A DNA stretch of 64,000 bases from Trifolium pratense (GCF_020283565.1 NC_060062.1:20060127-20124126); one strand, 5' to 3'. Shown: positions 36,545-47,694, counted from the stretch's first letter. Notes: generated by a model not told the origin, from the letters alone. Program-made: numbers and translations.

Positions 36545-36660
36545 TTTTTACAAGTATTAAGCATAGCAACAAGGATTAATTACTATACCAATTTTTGACA
36601 TTAATTACTATACCAATTTTTGACATTAATTACTATACCAACAAGGATTAAGCATAGCGG
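36545..36660. repeat. 25-bp tandem repeat, about 2.7 copies
   Basis: The unit ATTAATTACTATACCAATTTTTGAC repeats from about 36575. AAGCATAGCAACAAGGATT occurs before the array and AACAAGGATTAAGCATAGC after it. It has the look of a recent slippage or duplication product upstream of the dirigent gene. Confidence 0.75.
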
Positions 36661-37700
36661 AAGGGCTAGCCTCCCACAATGTGGTGAACCAATGTTCGAA
36701 TTCTGGCCGAGAGATATATCTAAATTTAGTGTCTGACACACCTCAAATAGTATATTATCTCCAAAGGTGTTTGTGAATCTTTCAAGTCTAACACAAGGCG
36801 AATAATGCAAGCATTTTTCATTATTAGAGATTATAAATGCTACCAAAAACTTTGATGAATCAAGGGTGATATGTAGGTGTTGGTGGAAACTTGAGTTTGC
36901 AATTCAGTTGCAGGATGGAGGGAAACATGCAGCAGGAGGTAAAGTAGCAAATGATGCTTACGCGTCACATAATAATGTCACATTGGACACTGAGGAAGAG
37001 ATTATAGGCGTCGAGCTTGATGAAAGTTCTACGCTTATAATCTCTTTTTGTTTATCACTTTCATGGATATGAATTTTCTTTGCTCATACAAGTCATAACA
37101 GTAGCACAAATAAGAACATTTGTTTTTTTTCCGCAGCTCAATAAATTACTTCAAAAAGGCCATACTCTAGAAACCCTGATCAACCTGAACATGTTAAACC
37201 TTTTTTTTTTCAGTACTGTATTTTCACCTTCAAAAAGGATATGAATCCATAAAGAAAAAGACAGAAAAGTTATAGATATGATGATGGTAATGTACTAATG
37301 TAACAGGAACAAAGAGATAAAAGTGAGAGATGTAAAACAAATGTCCTATTCAAAGCAATCCATGTCACCCTTAAAAAGGCAATTTTCTTTTTTTACCTCT
37401 TTTCCATTCTCTTTTGATAAAACTTTGAATATTATTGATGGTTTACAAATTTTCTCGATTCTTGAAACTTTGTCCTCAATTTGTGAGCTATGAAGCATTC
37501 ACACAGACACCAGATACAATACTGACATGTCTGATACCGAACACATCTTAATCTGAAGTGTTGGTGCTACATGGGCTGTGAACTCTGGATGCTATTGCTA
37601 ACATGCGACCGCATTTTCCAACTAAGAACGGCAAACACCTTTTTTTGCTTGAATTTTCTTGCAGATTTCTCTATGAACTCAAAAGGGATTTTGTTTGGAC
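36661..37700. other. Intergenic, no gene accepted
   Basis: A 68-codon plus ORF at 36866-37072 contains GGKVANDAYASHNN and TEEEIIGVELDESS, which look mildly protein-like, but I see no family, splice partner or promoter. The rest is AT-rich. Confidence 0.4.
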
Positions 37701-38523
37701 TCAGCAAAATTTGGCAGACTTAAATGAAAGAGGATAAACAAAGGAATTAAAATAAGTGAATCTAATAATTTGACTAGAGGTTAAAGGTTTCCCTCCATTC
37801 ACTAAACAATCATCAAAAGAGAGTCTCTTGAACAATTTAGGATTGATTATTCTTGCAGAAGCAAACCAACCACAGTGAAGGTGAATATTATATGGAGCAC
37901 ACTCAGATGAAACACATGTGTTCACAATTTGCACTACATATTGAGGGATTCCGGTTAAAGTCTCTCTACTTTGTGAAATGCTTATGTCTTTGTTTGTGCA
38001 AGAACCTAATAAAAATCACACACATGACACATGTTAGAAAACTATATCAAATTTTAGCTTCAATATTTCATATTTGATGTATCTGGTGTATATTATATGA
38101 ATCTAAAAAGTCAACTGTTTCTTATAAAAAAGACTGGAGGTAGGATTAATTTTATCATTAAAATCAACACAATATTTTCTTAAAAAATGGGAACAACCCA
38201 AATAGGATATATTTTGAGATGGAGAAGTAAATACCATGCCATAAAAATTTAGCAGGTGTAGAGTGTCCATGTTCTGCTTTCACTAAAAGTGTCAATGAGC
38301 CATTTGAATTTATGTCTTCATGGAATGGTTGTAGAGTATGAGTTGAAGGGTCTGCTAACACAATGATAAACATAAGTTTCAAAGAAGAATTATATGAGAA
38401 ATAAAACATAGAAAAAAGTGAAACATTGTATTTTTGTGTACCTTGATGTAATTCCACATTGCTAAGTACATGGGAGATTATGAAGCAGAAGAATAACAGA
38501 GGAGTGTAGTTAGTGATGGTCAT
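37701..38523 (-). CDS. TPD1-like (tapetum determinant) secreted cysteine-rich protein, 168 aa
   Basis: Exons 38523-38442, 38354-38235 and 38005-37701 join in phase. Exon 1 gives a signal peptide (MTITNYTPLLFFCFIISHVL); the in-frame Met 42 codons further upstream would bury it, so the internal Met is chosen. Exon 2 is a poorly conserved propeptide-like stretch. Exon 3 carries the TPD1 domain: SCTNKDISISQ, GIPQYVVQIVNTCV, NIHLHCGWFASARIINP, FKRLSFDDCLVNGGKPL, FTYFNSFVYPLS. This is the pattern of TPD1 (At4g24972), the secreted ligand of the EMS1/EXS receptor kinase that specifies tapetum in anthers; related paralogues act elsewhere. Cys spacing in exon 3 fits the family. Whether this copy signals in anthers is inference. 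Exon 2 inclusion is supported by phase only; skipping it also keeps frame. Confidence 0.85.
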
Positions 38524-38649
38524 GTTTTGTTGTTGAATGCTATTGCTATCTTTTATTTGTGTGTGTGGATTTGTAGTGAAGTGAATGATGGTGAGGTTGT
38601 GTTTGGATATTTTAGAAAGTATCTTACTGGATGAGGAGGGTGAGGTCAC

Positions 38650-39366
38650 TAGTTGCTTATCAACAATTTCATTTCAAGAAATGTGCATGGTCAATACATT
38701 TTATATGACTATTATATGGTCGTGCACAACACTACAAGTTAAATAAGTCTTTCATTATACACAAGTTTTGCACAAGTTTATTTTTGTCATTAGTTTCTGA
38801 TATGAGACTTATTAATCTAATGATAAAAGTAAATTTATACATGATAAAAAACTTGTTCTGCCGGTGCACCATAGACTTGACCATGTATGTGTATTAAAAT
38901 TGTAAGTTGTTCTAAACTCAAACCCAAAACATTGCATTTCTGAGGTATTGTCCGCTTTGAGTCTTGTATATAATTTTTTTTTGAAAAGGGTGCCTCAACA
39001 CCTTAGAAACACGTTCTTTGTTTGATTTACCCCAATAGGCTAAATGGAAAGAAGTTTTTCTTTTCGCGTCCCCACTATTTCTCGTGCACCCTGCAAAATG
39101 ACCAAATTGCCTCCCACCTCGTTACTTAAATAGCAAACTTAATTCGCAGGTTACGTAGCGAGTGACAGTTTTAGTAACCCAACCCCAACGTTTACACCCG
39201 TCAGGACACCTAGATGAAATAACACATTGCTCTAGGTAGGTAGCGAACCATGACAATACACAAATGTGTGATCTGCAACGCACAAGACAGTTTGTGTGGT
39301 CTATAATGCACCAGAACTACTATAAATAAACATGTGTGGTTCATTTTTCATTACAACTAAAAAAAA
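38650..39366. other. Intergenic; repeat text shared with 51.6 kb
   Basis: CCACTATTTCTCGTGCACCCTGCAAAATGACC near 39070 recurs in diverged form near 51600-51650 (CCCATTTCTTGTGCATCCTACAAAATTATC), each followed by a TAGCG-type segment, so both belong to one dispersed repeat. No gene was seen. Confidence 0.45.
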
Positions 39367-39701
39367 ATGGACATTTTTACATTCCAAAAGAACACTCATC
39401 TAGTTGCAGTCTACTACAACAACGAGGAACCGAGTTTTTGTAGGATCCACATCGATTTTAAGTTGGTTGATCTGAAGTACCAACCAGACCAACTCAACGG
39501 CCGTCTCAGAAGGGTGGCCTGTATTGAGTATCGTCGTTTGTCGGTTGGCTCAGATGGACGCGTTACATACACCAACATGAGAATGAAGATGATGTGAGAA
39601 CCATGTTCTCTATTTTCTCTCCGTACAGTATGAAGAGATCGATCGAGTTATACGCGACAAAATTGCAGTGTGCATTGTTGAACACCGATATGAACAACTA
39701 A
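39367..39701 (+). pseudogene. Frameshifted fragment of a legume repeat-associated protein family
   Basis: Starts MDIFTFQKNTHLVAVYYNN and continues with LKYQPDQLNGRLRRVACIEY and SDGRVTYTNM. The first frame ends at 39597, but another frame carries on at once with ENEDDVRTMFSIFSPYSM to a stop at 39699-39701. A frameshift in the MRMKMM run therefore splits one former ORF. From memory, the pattern (QLNGRL, EYR, NDDDVRTMFSIF) is common in Medicago near transposon-derived plant-mobile-domain genes; this match is not verified. A TATA-like ACTATAAATAAAC lies 40 bp upstream. Confidence 0.5.
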
Positions 39702-40808
39702 CGACGAATTGTGGGCCCTTTAAAAAAAACAATGAAAAATAACACAAGAAAAAAATGACCGAATGCGAGAATGAGAGAATGTGAGTGAAAGCAATTAATA
39801 AAATTCACCAAGGCTTGTGATTAGTTGATGCTATGTTGCAACCACACAAGTAGCCAATCAAATTTGGTCACGTGCCAACACAGTTTGATTGAAGAAGGAC
39901 TTTTTTTCCACGGCCAATGACTTTGCTGCTTAAAATACGAACTCAGTTCACTAGATAGCAAACAGTTTTTATCCGATTTTACCCTCTCACTGCTTAACCA
40001 ACCAACAAATGAAGTAAAATTGAAAACTCAGGGGCACTTGAAAAGGCCAGGAGATGCAAAAGAAATTCTCAATGAAAAGAAAACCTTTTGTGGGCCAAAC
40101 ACCACAGCATCATCCCATGTTTTTCTTTACTATAAATTATGATCAATAAATTATTACCCCTTTCCTTTTTTGATTATTACCTTCTCTAAATAATCAAATG
40201 GAAAATACTAGTAGCATCTAGAGACAGCACAAAACACCATGCTACTTCTGAGCTAAAAGAAGAAAGGGATAGGAGAGTAATAACATTAACAGCCTCATGT
40301 GTAATAATTTGAAAACACTTATAAGTTCCTGTAGTACTATAGCCTCCAACCTTCGACAAGAAGGACATTTACCTCCTCAAGTAGTAATTGGCATGCATGT
40401 ATGTGCAGACACGGTTGCATGCTTATCTCATGTCACTTTTCTTCTAAATTGTAAAGTCCTTTTTTGCTCACAATATGCCAGCCTTTAACTTAAACCACTG
40501 TATATGGTGGGAAAGTGTATTATATGTTTTAGGGTGGATTTGACCTCAGAAAATCATTTGAAATTCTAACAATGATCGGTGTTTCTCTAGTTAATTAGTA
40601 GGAACATCGTAGTATCATCTGTCCTTCTACTAGGCGAGATACTAGGGTTGATCGCCAGAGAAGGGGTCAATCCCATTTGAACAAGTCCGAGGTCCTACTC
40701 GCCACGCGACCATACTCTCTGAACCCTAAAGAAGTGAGGATCGACGATATAGCACGATGGGATACCCGTTCCCCTTGAGGCGGAACCGTCATGTATGAAA
40801 GTGCGATA

Positions 40809-41174
40809 GAAATTGTTAAGAGTCCCACATCGGTTGAGAGATGGCCTAACTAAGTGTTTATAAGTAAGAGGCAATCCTCACCTTACAAGCCGGTTTTGTA
40901 AGGATGAGTTAGGCCCACTACCCATTTCTAAGATGGTATCAGAGCCTCTCCACGATCCGTTGGGCCACCTGTTATCAGGTTTTCGTTATCGGGCCACCTA
41001 CCGTTTATATCCACGCACCAAGCCCAATAGTGCTGGGCGTGAGGGGGTGTGTTAAGAGTCCCACATCGGTTGAGAGATGGCCTAACTAAGTGTTTATAAG
41101 TAAGAGGCAATCCTCACCTTACAAGCCGGTTTTGTAAGGATGAGTTAGGCCCACTACCCATTTCTAAGAGAAAT
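40809..41174 (+). mobile_element. TRIM retroelement with identical 120-bp LTRs
   Basis: The LTRs at 40814-40933 and 41050-41169 are identical over 120 bp (TGTTAAGAGTCCCACATCGG ... CATTTCTAAGA). A 5-bp target-site duplication GAAAT flanks them (40809-40813, 41170-41174). The primer-binding site TGGTATCAGAGC (40934-40945), complementary to initiator-Met tRNA, directly follows the 5' LTR, and a purine tract (GTGAGGGGG) precedes the 3' LTR. The internal part is only 116 bp and cannot code. This is a complete, recently inserted terminal-repeat retrotransposon in miniature, mobilised in trans. The LTR contains GTCCCACATCG, equal to the snRNA USE, 26 nt upstream of TTTATAAG. Confidence 0.93.
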
Positions 41175-41899
41175 ATCTCACCCCCTACGGTTATGCTAGG
41201 GCCTATGTATATGACTCTTCCCATTTTCCAAAAGATACGTTCCAAAAACTTACTTACCAAAAAGCTTAAGCCTAGAGTATTATCTAGCTAAGTGCATACC
41301 CTCCTCGATCCTTTGCAGGAACAGTCCTCACTCCTCACAATTGAGACGTTGAATGAATCGGTGTCGGTAAAATGAATATTAATGTTAGTATCCTAATACT
41401 CGACTTATATTAGTTAATTTTCTCTTATATTTGTTGAATCAATGCTGATTAATATTATTATCATGTGCCTGTGATATTGTTAGTTGTCGTCATCAAAGTT
41501 TCTGAACGATTTTCAAGTATCAGTCCACTATAGTACATACAGTTAAGATACACACGTGGGAAGATGGTTCAAGCCCCAAATGCAGTGTTACTCTTAGGCT
41601 TTAAGCTACTCTGTTGCTAAATATGATGATAGCCTGATAGAAGAAGAAGGGAGGGCCCATAAAGTATTAAAATTCCTGGCAACTAACAATGAAAGTTGTC
41701 TTAGAATCAAACTTTTGTTCAGTTTTGAAACAAACAGTAGTAGTCAGATAGTCACTGTTAGGTTACCAAAAAGACAATGCTTCCTTTTACCTATATGAAA
41801 ATTGAGATGTTGAAAAATGAACAGGTTAGATTTTGCTTTCTGATATTTTTCAGAGGCACATGTTGTGGGTTCATGGAACTAACTCAACCATGTGTTCTT

Positions 41900-42003
41900 T
41901 TTTTTCTTTTTCACCACAAGTATCCGGTCCACTGGACCGTCTAATCTGATTCGGGCCGTCAGTTCTGACATCAACTGGTTCCACTCCAGCCTCCTCCCGA
42001 TCG
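41900..42003 (-). mobile_element. 5'-truncated SINE with 16-bp target-site duplication
   Basis: The direct repeat TCAACCATGTGTTCTT flanks the insert at 41884-41899 and 42004-42019. On the minus strand the insert begins CGATCGGGAGGAGGCTGGAG, goes through CAGTTGATGTCAGAACTGAC and ends in an A-rich tail. It therefore keeps the 3' half of the SINE family at 16159-16320 and lacks the A and B boxes. Confidence 0.9.
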
Positions 42004-42526
42004 TCAACCATGTGTTCTTAATTTGGTTAGGAAAAAGTTCTAACAGAAGTATCATAGTCAGTTATTTGTTAATCACATTTGTGCAGACTAACTGCATTGA
42101 GTTTGTAGGGAAATATCAAGAGTATTTCTTGATTGTATCTTAGCAAAACTATAGTGTTTCAATTTTAGTTGCCTTTATATTTGTAATATATGTATTTGAG
42201 TGAGCTAATTGGCTTATACATCAATCTCTAAAGATTTTTAAGTGTATGTTTAGTATCTACGGTGTAAGTTGCATAAGATAAAAAAGTAGATATGACTTAA
42301 TTAAAAGTTGTAGCTATAATTTAGTTAAAATGTGAGTCAAAATAATAGCAGTCTACAAAAGAAAAAAAAATCTTAAGCGAGTGCACACAAATATAAGGAA
42401 AAAAACACTTCAAATTTTGGTCACTATTATAAACAAAAGTTAATTACTTTTAAACTAATTAATACTACTATTCATAATATACACTTATTTAATTCTATTT
42501 TATTTTAGACATTTATTTCACTTTTA

Positions 42527-42626
42527 GTTCCTCCGATCTTAAATTTAAGCAAAAGTCAAAACGTATTTAGTCTAAAGTTGAGCCAAATACATTTTGACTT
42601 TTGCTTATATTTAAGACCGGAGGGAG
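42527..42626. mobile_element. Stowaway-like hairpin MITE, 100 bp
   Basis: GTTCCTCCGATCTTAAATTT pairs with AATTTAAGACCGGAGGGAG-type sequence at the other end. AAGCAAAAGTCAAAACGTAT pairs with its inverse near 42585. TA flanks both sides. Confidence 0.75.
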
Positions 42627-43309
42627 TACACTTTTACACTTTTCAAAATGGATAATATAGTAAACTTAACCATGTTTTGCATCAAATCAAGAAAATTAAC
42701 TACACTTAACTAAATTTCTTAAACACCGCGTAAACAATTTTTTTTGCTTATATTTGTTTGAAGAAGGAGTACTTGTTTTTTTTTTTTTGTATTAAGAGAC
42801 TACTTGTTTAGTCAAGAAGAAATGTCACATTTTCGGTGAAGAAGACCACCAATCAAGATTCAAGAGTGAAGAAGAAGTGGAAGTTGAACTTATTTTCTTG
42901 TATATGTTTAGTGCACAAATTAACTGCTTATCAAACAAAAATCTCATCCACATCCTTAACCAAATTTAAATGGCCGGATATTTATAATATGGTTTTTGTC
43001 CAGACTATAAATTTTGGATCGGTTTGTCCATATTTTTAACCGATTGATAAAATGGATGTCCACCCTTTTAACCAGAATGTAATTGTGGCTTGGTGTCGTA
43101 ACTTTGGTTTTTTTTTTTTCTTATGAAAAACAAACAAAATTTATGAGCATTGCCAAATTGAAAGTAATTAGAAAAATTAACTCTTAAATTAATCGAATTC
43201 TGTATCAAAAAAAGTGAATCGAATTCTCATCGACGGGGGAAAGGAGCTGATAAAATGAGAAAAAGCTTTAGAGTGTGTTTGGATGGGAGAATTTTTAAAT
43301 CAAAAAAAT

Positions 43310-43890
43310 CGGCAGAAAAAAGCTAAAATTGGCCAAAAGCCAAAAAAATCGACTATAAACCCTAAAATCGGCCGAAAATCCAAAAAATTTGCAGAAAAAC
43401 CTAAAATCGGCCAAAATTCCAAAAATTGACTATAATCCCTAAAATCGGATGAAAACCCAAAAAATCGGCCGAAAAACCCAAAAAATCGGCCGAAAACCTA
43501 AAATCAGTCAAAATCCAAAAAATCGACTATAAACCCTAAAATCGGCCGGCAACCCGAAAAAACCTAAAATCGGTCAAAATTACAAAAATCGACTATAAAC
43601 CCTAAAATCGGCTGAAAACCCAAAAAATCGGCCGAAAAACCAAAAATCGACCGAAAACCCAAAAAATCGGCCGAAAACCTAAAATCTGCCAAAATCCAAA
43701 AAATCGACTATAAACCCTAAAATCGGCCGGCAACCCGAAAAATCGGAAGAAAAACCTAAAATCGGCCAAAATTCCAAAAATAGACTATAAACCCTAAAAT
43801 AGTTCGAAAACCAAAAATATCGGCCGAAAAACCAAAAATCGACCGAAAACCCAAAATCGGCCAACATCCAAAAAATCGGCCGAAGAATCT
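43310..43890. repeat. AAAATCGGCC minisatellite with a 19-bp period
   Basis: The block consists of AAAATCGGCCGAAAAACCC-type modules of about 19 bp mixed with a marker module GACTATAAACCCTAAAAT. The marker starts near 43351, 43428, 43524, 43591, 43705 and 43781. Most spacings (77, 96, 114, 76) are multiples of about 19, so the array evolved by gain and loss of 19-bp units. It is non-coding; short ORFs on the minus strand read as FWFLGRF-type low-complexity text. Confidence 0.85.
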
Positions 43891-44319
43891 AAAATATGTT
43901 CACATTACCATAATCACCAGGAGGTAATGTATGAAGAAAATTTTATTACCAACTTTGAGAGAATTTTCTAAAGCTACAGAGAATTTTAGGGAGTGAAAAT
44001 ATTTTTAGAGAATATATACGTCTATGTGGCATATTATGTTTGCCTAGTCAGCATGAAGTTTACAGTAGGAACCAATTGTAAAAAGGGCAAAAATATTAAG
44101 GACTAAAAATATAAAAATTAAAGTAGGACCTCGCCGGAAACAAGTTGGAGTCACACTACTCAACTCGCCGGAAAACACTGTCCGAGTTTATCGTCGTGAG
44201 GTGGAAGGCTGCCAGAAAGAGTGACAATGTCCAGATTCCACCGCGATTCACTTTTGTATTCTTGAAAATTATTTGTCTTCTTTCATATATAACCTAATTT
44301 TCTGTAACATAATAGAAAT

Positions 44320-44500
44320 TTCAGTAATGGAAAAATCTTTTGGTAGTTATAGGCTTGCAATTGATTCCACTGTGACGAGAAAAAGAAGTAATGTGTCACG
44401 AAAACCTAGGGCAAATACTGATGCAATCAAAATTCGGAAACATGCTGAAAAGAGGTGCAACGGATTGGAACACAAAGCAAGCAGATGTCTTGGAGAATGA
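44320..44500 (+). other. Possible exon or gene fragment, unknown
   Basis: The frame MEKSFGSYRLAIDSTVTRKR is followed by SNVSRKPRANTDAIKI and a stop at 44500. Basic, Ser/Arg-rich protein-like text appears directly after a splice-acceptor-like stretch. The segment GGTGCAACGGATTGGAACACAAA near 44454 recurs as GGTGCGACGGATTGGAACACAAA near 44568. The family was not recognised. Confidence 0.3.
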
Positions 44501-44889
44501 TCAAAGAAAAAACTGGCAATTTCTTCGAAAAAAGGTTCAATCTTCTGCACATTCTTCTGCACAAAAGAGGTGCGACGGATTGGAACACAAACCATTTTTT
44601 ACATTCTTGATAAGTCAAACACGTTCAATCTTCTGCACACAAAACAAAACACTTTAATTTTTAGGAAACATGCTATGTCCCAAAACTTTGTTCGACACCA
44701 ATGTTTTGAAAGATGGTTTTTCATAAGATCAATTTCTTGACAAACCTCTATGAATGTTGGTTAAGAAACACTACCCATTTTTCTCATTTCTTATTGTTCA
44801 AGAACATTCAATCTTCTGCTCGAGAAAAATGTGATCGATCCTGGAATTAGATGCTATTGCAAATTGGGATGGTTAAATGTTGTCTTGGT

Positions 44890-46050
44890 GACTCTTAAGT
44901 CCAATTGATATTGACTATATAAAGTTGCCTCGATTAAGTCCAATTGTTATTGGCTATATAAATTCTATGATGGATATTTGTTGCCTCGATGACCGATGGT
45001 TCTATGTTGCCTTGATGACTCTTAAGTCCAATTGATATTGACTATATAATGTTGCTGATGTATTCCGTACTGCGTCAGTTGCCTCGATTAAGTCCAATTG
45101 TTATTGGCTATATAAATTCTATGATGGATATTTGTTGCCTCGATGACCCTTAAGTCCAATTGTTATTGGCTATATAAATTCTTAGAAGATGGTTATATGT
45201 TGCCTTGATGACCCTTATGTCTAATATATATGAGATGGTTAAAGTTTTTCTCGGGGACCCTTAAGTCCAATTGTTGGCTATATAAATGATGGTTTAATGT
45301 TGCTTTGATACTCTCAAGTCTAATTGACTATTGACTATATAAATTTTGAGATGGTTATATGTTGCCTTGAATCCCCTTAAGTCCAATTGATATTGACTAT
45401 ATAATGTTGCCTCAATATGTAGTTAAATGTTGCTCGATTAAGTCCAATTGCTATTGGCTATATAATTTCTGTGATGGATATATGTTGGCTCGTTAAGTCC
45501 AATTATAATTGGCTATATAAATTCTTTGATATGTTGCCTCGATGACCCTTAAGTCCAATTGCTATTGGCTATATAAATTTGAGATGGTTAAATGTTGCGT
45601 CGATGACCCTCTAGCTCAATAGCTATTGACATTGCTAATTGTTGGATGATATGTTTGAGCCATTGATAGCCTTGGACTTAGACGCTATTATAATATGGGA
45701 ATACTTTATCAAAATATGTGCAAATGTGGTCTCGATGATGCTTAAGTCCAATTGATATTCATTATGCGAATTCACAAATTATTTCAAATGGTATCTTTAA
45801 GTCATTAATGATCCTAGAATGAGATGATATTGTAATTTGAATTATTTATTCATAATGCAGCGTCGGTGTCCCTTAAGCTCAATTGTTAATATTGGCTATG
45901 TAAATTAACAGATGGTTAAATGCCATTGACCTAGATGATATTATAATGTGTAATACTTTATTCAAACATATAATTGGTATGGCTAAATGTCGACTCGATG
46001 ACCCTTAAGACCAAATGATATTCGTTATGTGAATTTCGAGATGGTATCTT
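44890..46050. repeat. Degenerate tandem array with AAGTCCAATTG and CTATATAA boxes
   Basis: A module of the form CTTAAGTCCAATTG-(A/T)TATTG-(A/G)-CTATATAA, then AATTCT or TGTTGCCTCGATGACC, occurs more than a dozen times, in short and long variants of roughly 40 to 90 bp. Copies become more diverged towards 46050. No ORF runs through it. It could be a decayed minisatellite or the interior of a larger element. Confidence 0.8.
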
Positions 46051-46059
46051 TGTGCCATC

Positions 46060-47490
46060 GATTGTTGACCCTGGACCTAGCATTTGTAGTGTAATAAACT
46101 TTTTAATCATTGAATGTAGGGAATGCAGAGAAGCCTTTGATTCTTTAGGGTGCACTGATGCATTCATTTGTAATTGTAGTGTTGCCTATATAATTTGGTG
46201 TCCCTTAGTTCTGCTCTTTTTTGGTTTGACAATATCTTATGATTTTCCATTTCCCTTTTCCTTGTGTGTCGAAACTGGCCAAGTACATGAAGTCAATTTA
46301 CTATCGCTAAGGCAAAAGTAGTTCTATGCACTTTCATGGCATTGATGAGGTGGCTGATCATGAGTTCAATCTTCCGGTTTGTCCTTATTTATCACATGAT
46401 AGAAAGAGTGGGGTGGTAAATACGTTTTTAACGATTTGGACTATTTGATGGGCATATGATAAAGTTATATTTAAATCAAGTAAAAAAGAGCTTGCAAATA
46501 TTATGCAGAAGATGCTGAAGTTAAATTTCTGGCGGCGCAAAAAGCTAAAAGTTCAGTCATTGTGTCCTCTTGTTTTATCAATATGGTTGAGACTTCAAAA
46601 TATTTGTTGAGGTAGCTGAGTATTGAGACTTCAAAATATTTGTTGAGATAGTTGCATAATGATTTATGAATTCATACTTTTAGGGCTACTAAAGTGCAGC
46701 TACATATTCATGCCTAAGTCCTATAAATTGCAACTAGATTTGGCATTGAAACTGTTGAAATATTTAATCATTATTAGACTCGAAACTATTTGATTTTATG
46801 TTTATATTGTGTTTTATTTTAATTCCTTAAATCACTCTTTAATTTGTGGAGTGTCTTTATGAACTCTCTCAACTCTCCTGTAAAAGGAGCATTCTTTCAT
46901 CGGAATAAATATAGTCAAATTATAGAGTTATAATTGGAATGGTTAAATGTAATAAGCCTTGGTGATCCTAAATGATATGTTTGAGCCATTGGTGACTCTC
47001 AAGTATAATCTATTCAAAATGTAACTCTTGGTATTGCAATCTGAATTCTTTATTCACAAAGTAAAAAGGGGACAGTTAAGTGTAGCCTCAATGACCCTCA
47101 AGTATAATATCTATTCAAAATGTAACTCTTGGGATGACGCGCATTTGATGAAGAAAAATGTTATTCGAACACAAATTTTTAATAAAAATACAACAAAACT
47201 ACACTTTTTGCTTTTTTTTAATATTTGTTGCACGTCTTGATATCCGTATTGTGAGTGGAGAAAAAATGTGTTGTATTTTTGTGTTTATATAACACACCTC
47301 TTTGATGAAATGCAAAATTGAGACATGTTTCAGCTTATTCAATCATCTGCAATTTGAATTCTTTATTCATAATTTGATTCATCATCCAAAATTGAGATGG
47401 TATAATTTAATCTTTATGATTTATATATGATGTATGATAAAATAGAAAATGAAATATGATAAGATCAAAAATGAAATTATTAATCAATTA
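46060..47490. other. Intergenic, no gene accepted
   Basis: AT-rich with a few relics of the upstream array (CAAGTATAATCTATTCAAAATGTAACTCTTG occurs near 46997 and in similar form near 47099). ORFs here have no domain. Confidence 0.45.
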
Positions 47491-47491
47491 T

Positions 47492-47505
47492 TTAAACTAA
47501 TATTG
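47492..47505 (-). terminator. snRNA 3' box of U5
   Basis: The minus strand CAATATTAGTTTAA fits CA(N)3-10AGTNNAA exactly and directly follows the 3' stem-loop of U5. Confidence 0.8.
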
Positions 47506-47631
47506 CAGAGCCCTCAATAAAGTGGACTCTTCCAAAAACTAGCGTATGCCGCAAATTGTTGCGCTGACACGGTATTCTTTAGTAAAAGGCGAAAGAATAG
47601 TTCACTATGTCATCACAACACGGCTCCGTGC
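47505..47631 (-). ncRNA. U5: U5 spliceosomal snRNA gene
   Basis: The minus strand contains the invariant U5 loop I text TTCGCCTTTTACTAAAG, closed by a perfect TATTCTTT/AAAGAATA stem. It is followed by the internal-loop region, an Sm site (AGTTTTTGG) and a terminal stem-loop (AGAGTCC pairing with GGGCTCT). The 5' end near 47631 (GCACGGAGCCGTG) is set by analogy with the TATA-to-start distance in the U2 gene, so it may be off by a few bases; the length is about 127 nt. U5 loop I holds the exon ends during both splicing steps. An intact USE, TATA and 3' box argue for an expressed gene. Confidence 0.92.
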
Positions 47632-47655
47632 TTTTAACTTGTAGAAGCCCTTTCA

Positions 47656-47662
47656 TTTTATA
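47656..47662 (-). promoter_or_regulatory. TATA element of U5 snRNA
   Basis: TATAAAA on the minus strand, about 25 nt before the inferred 5' end. Confidence 0.8.
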
Positions 47663-47694
47663 TGCGAGCTGCTTAATTTGGTTTATGAATTAGG

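Noticed and set aside
36866..37072. 68-residue plus ORF with acidic C-terminal half
   Set aside because: No family, no promoter, no splice partner; mentioned only as intergenic content.
40600..40808. GC-richer stretch before the TRIM, suspected to be an LTR or an organelle DNA insert
   Set aside because: No repeat partner and no recognisable organellar gene; not enough to call.
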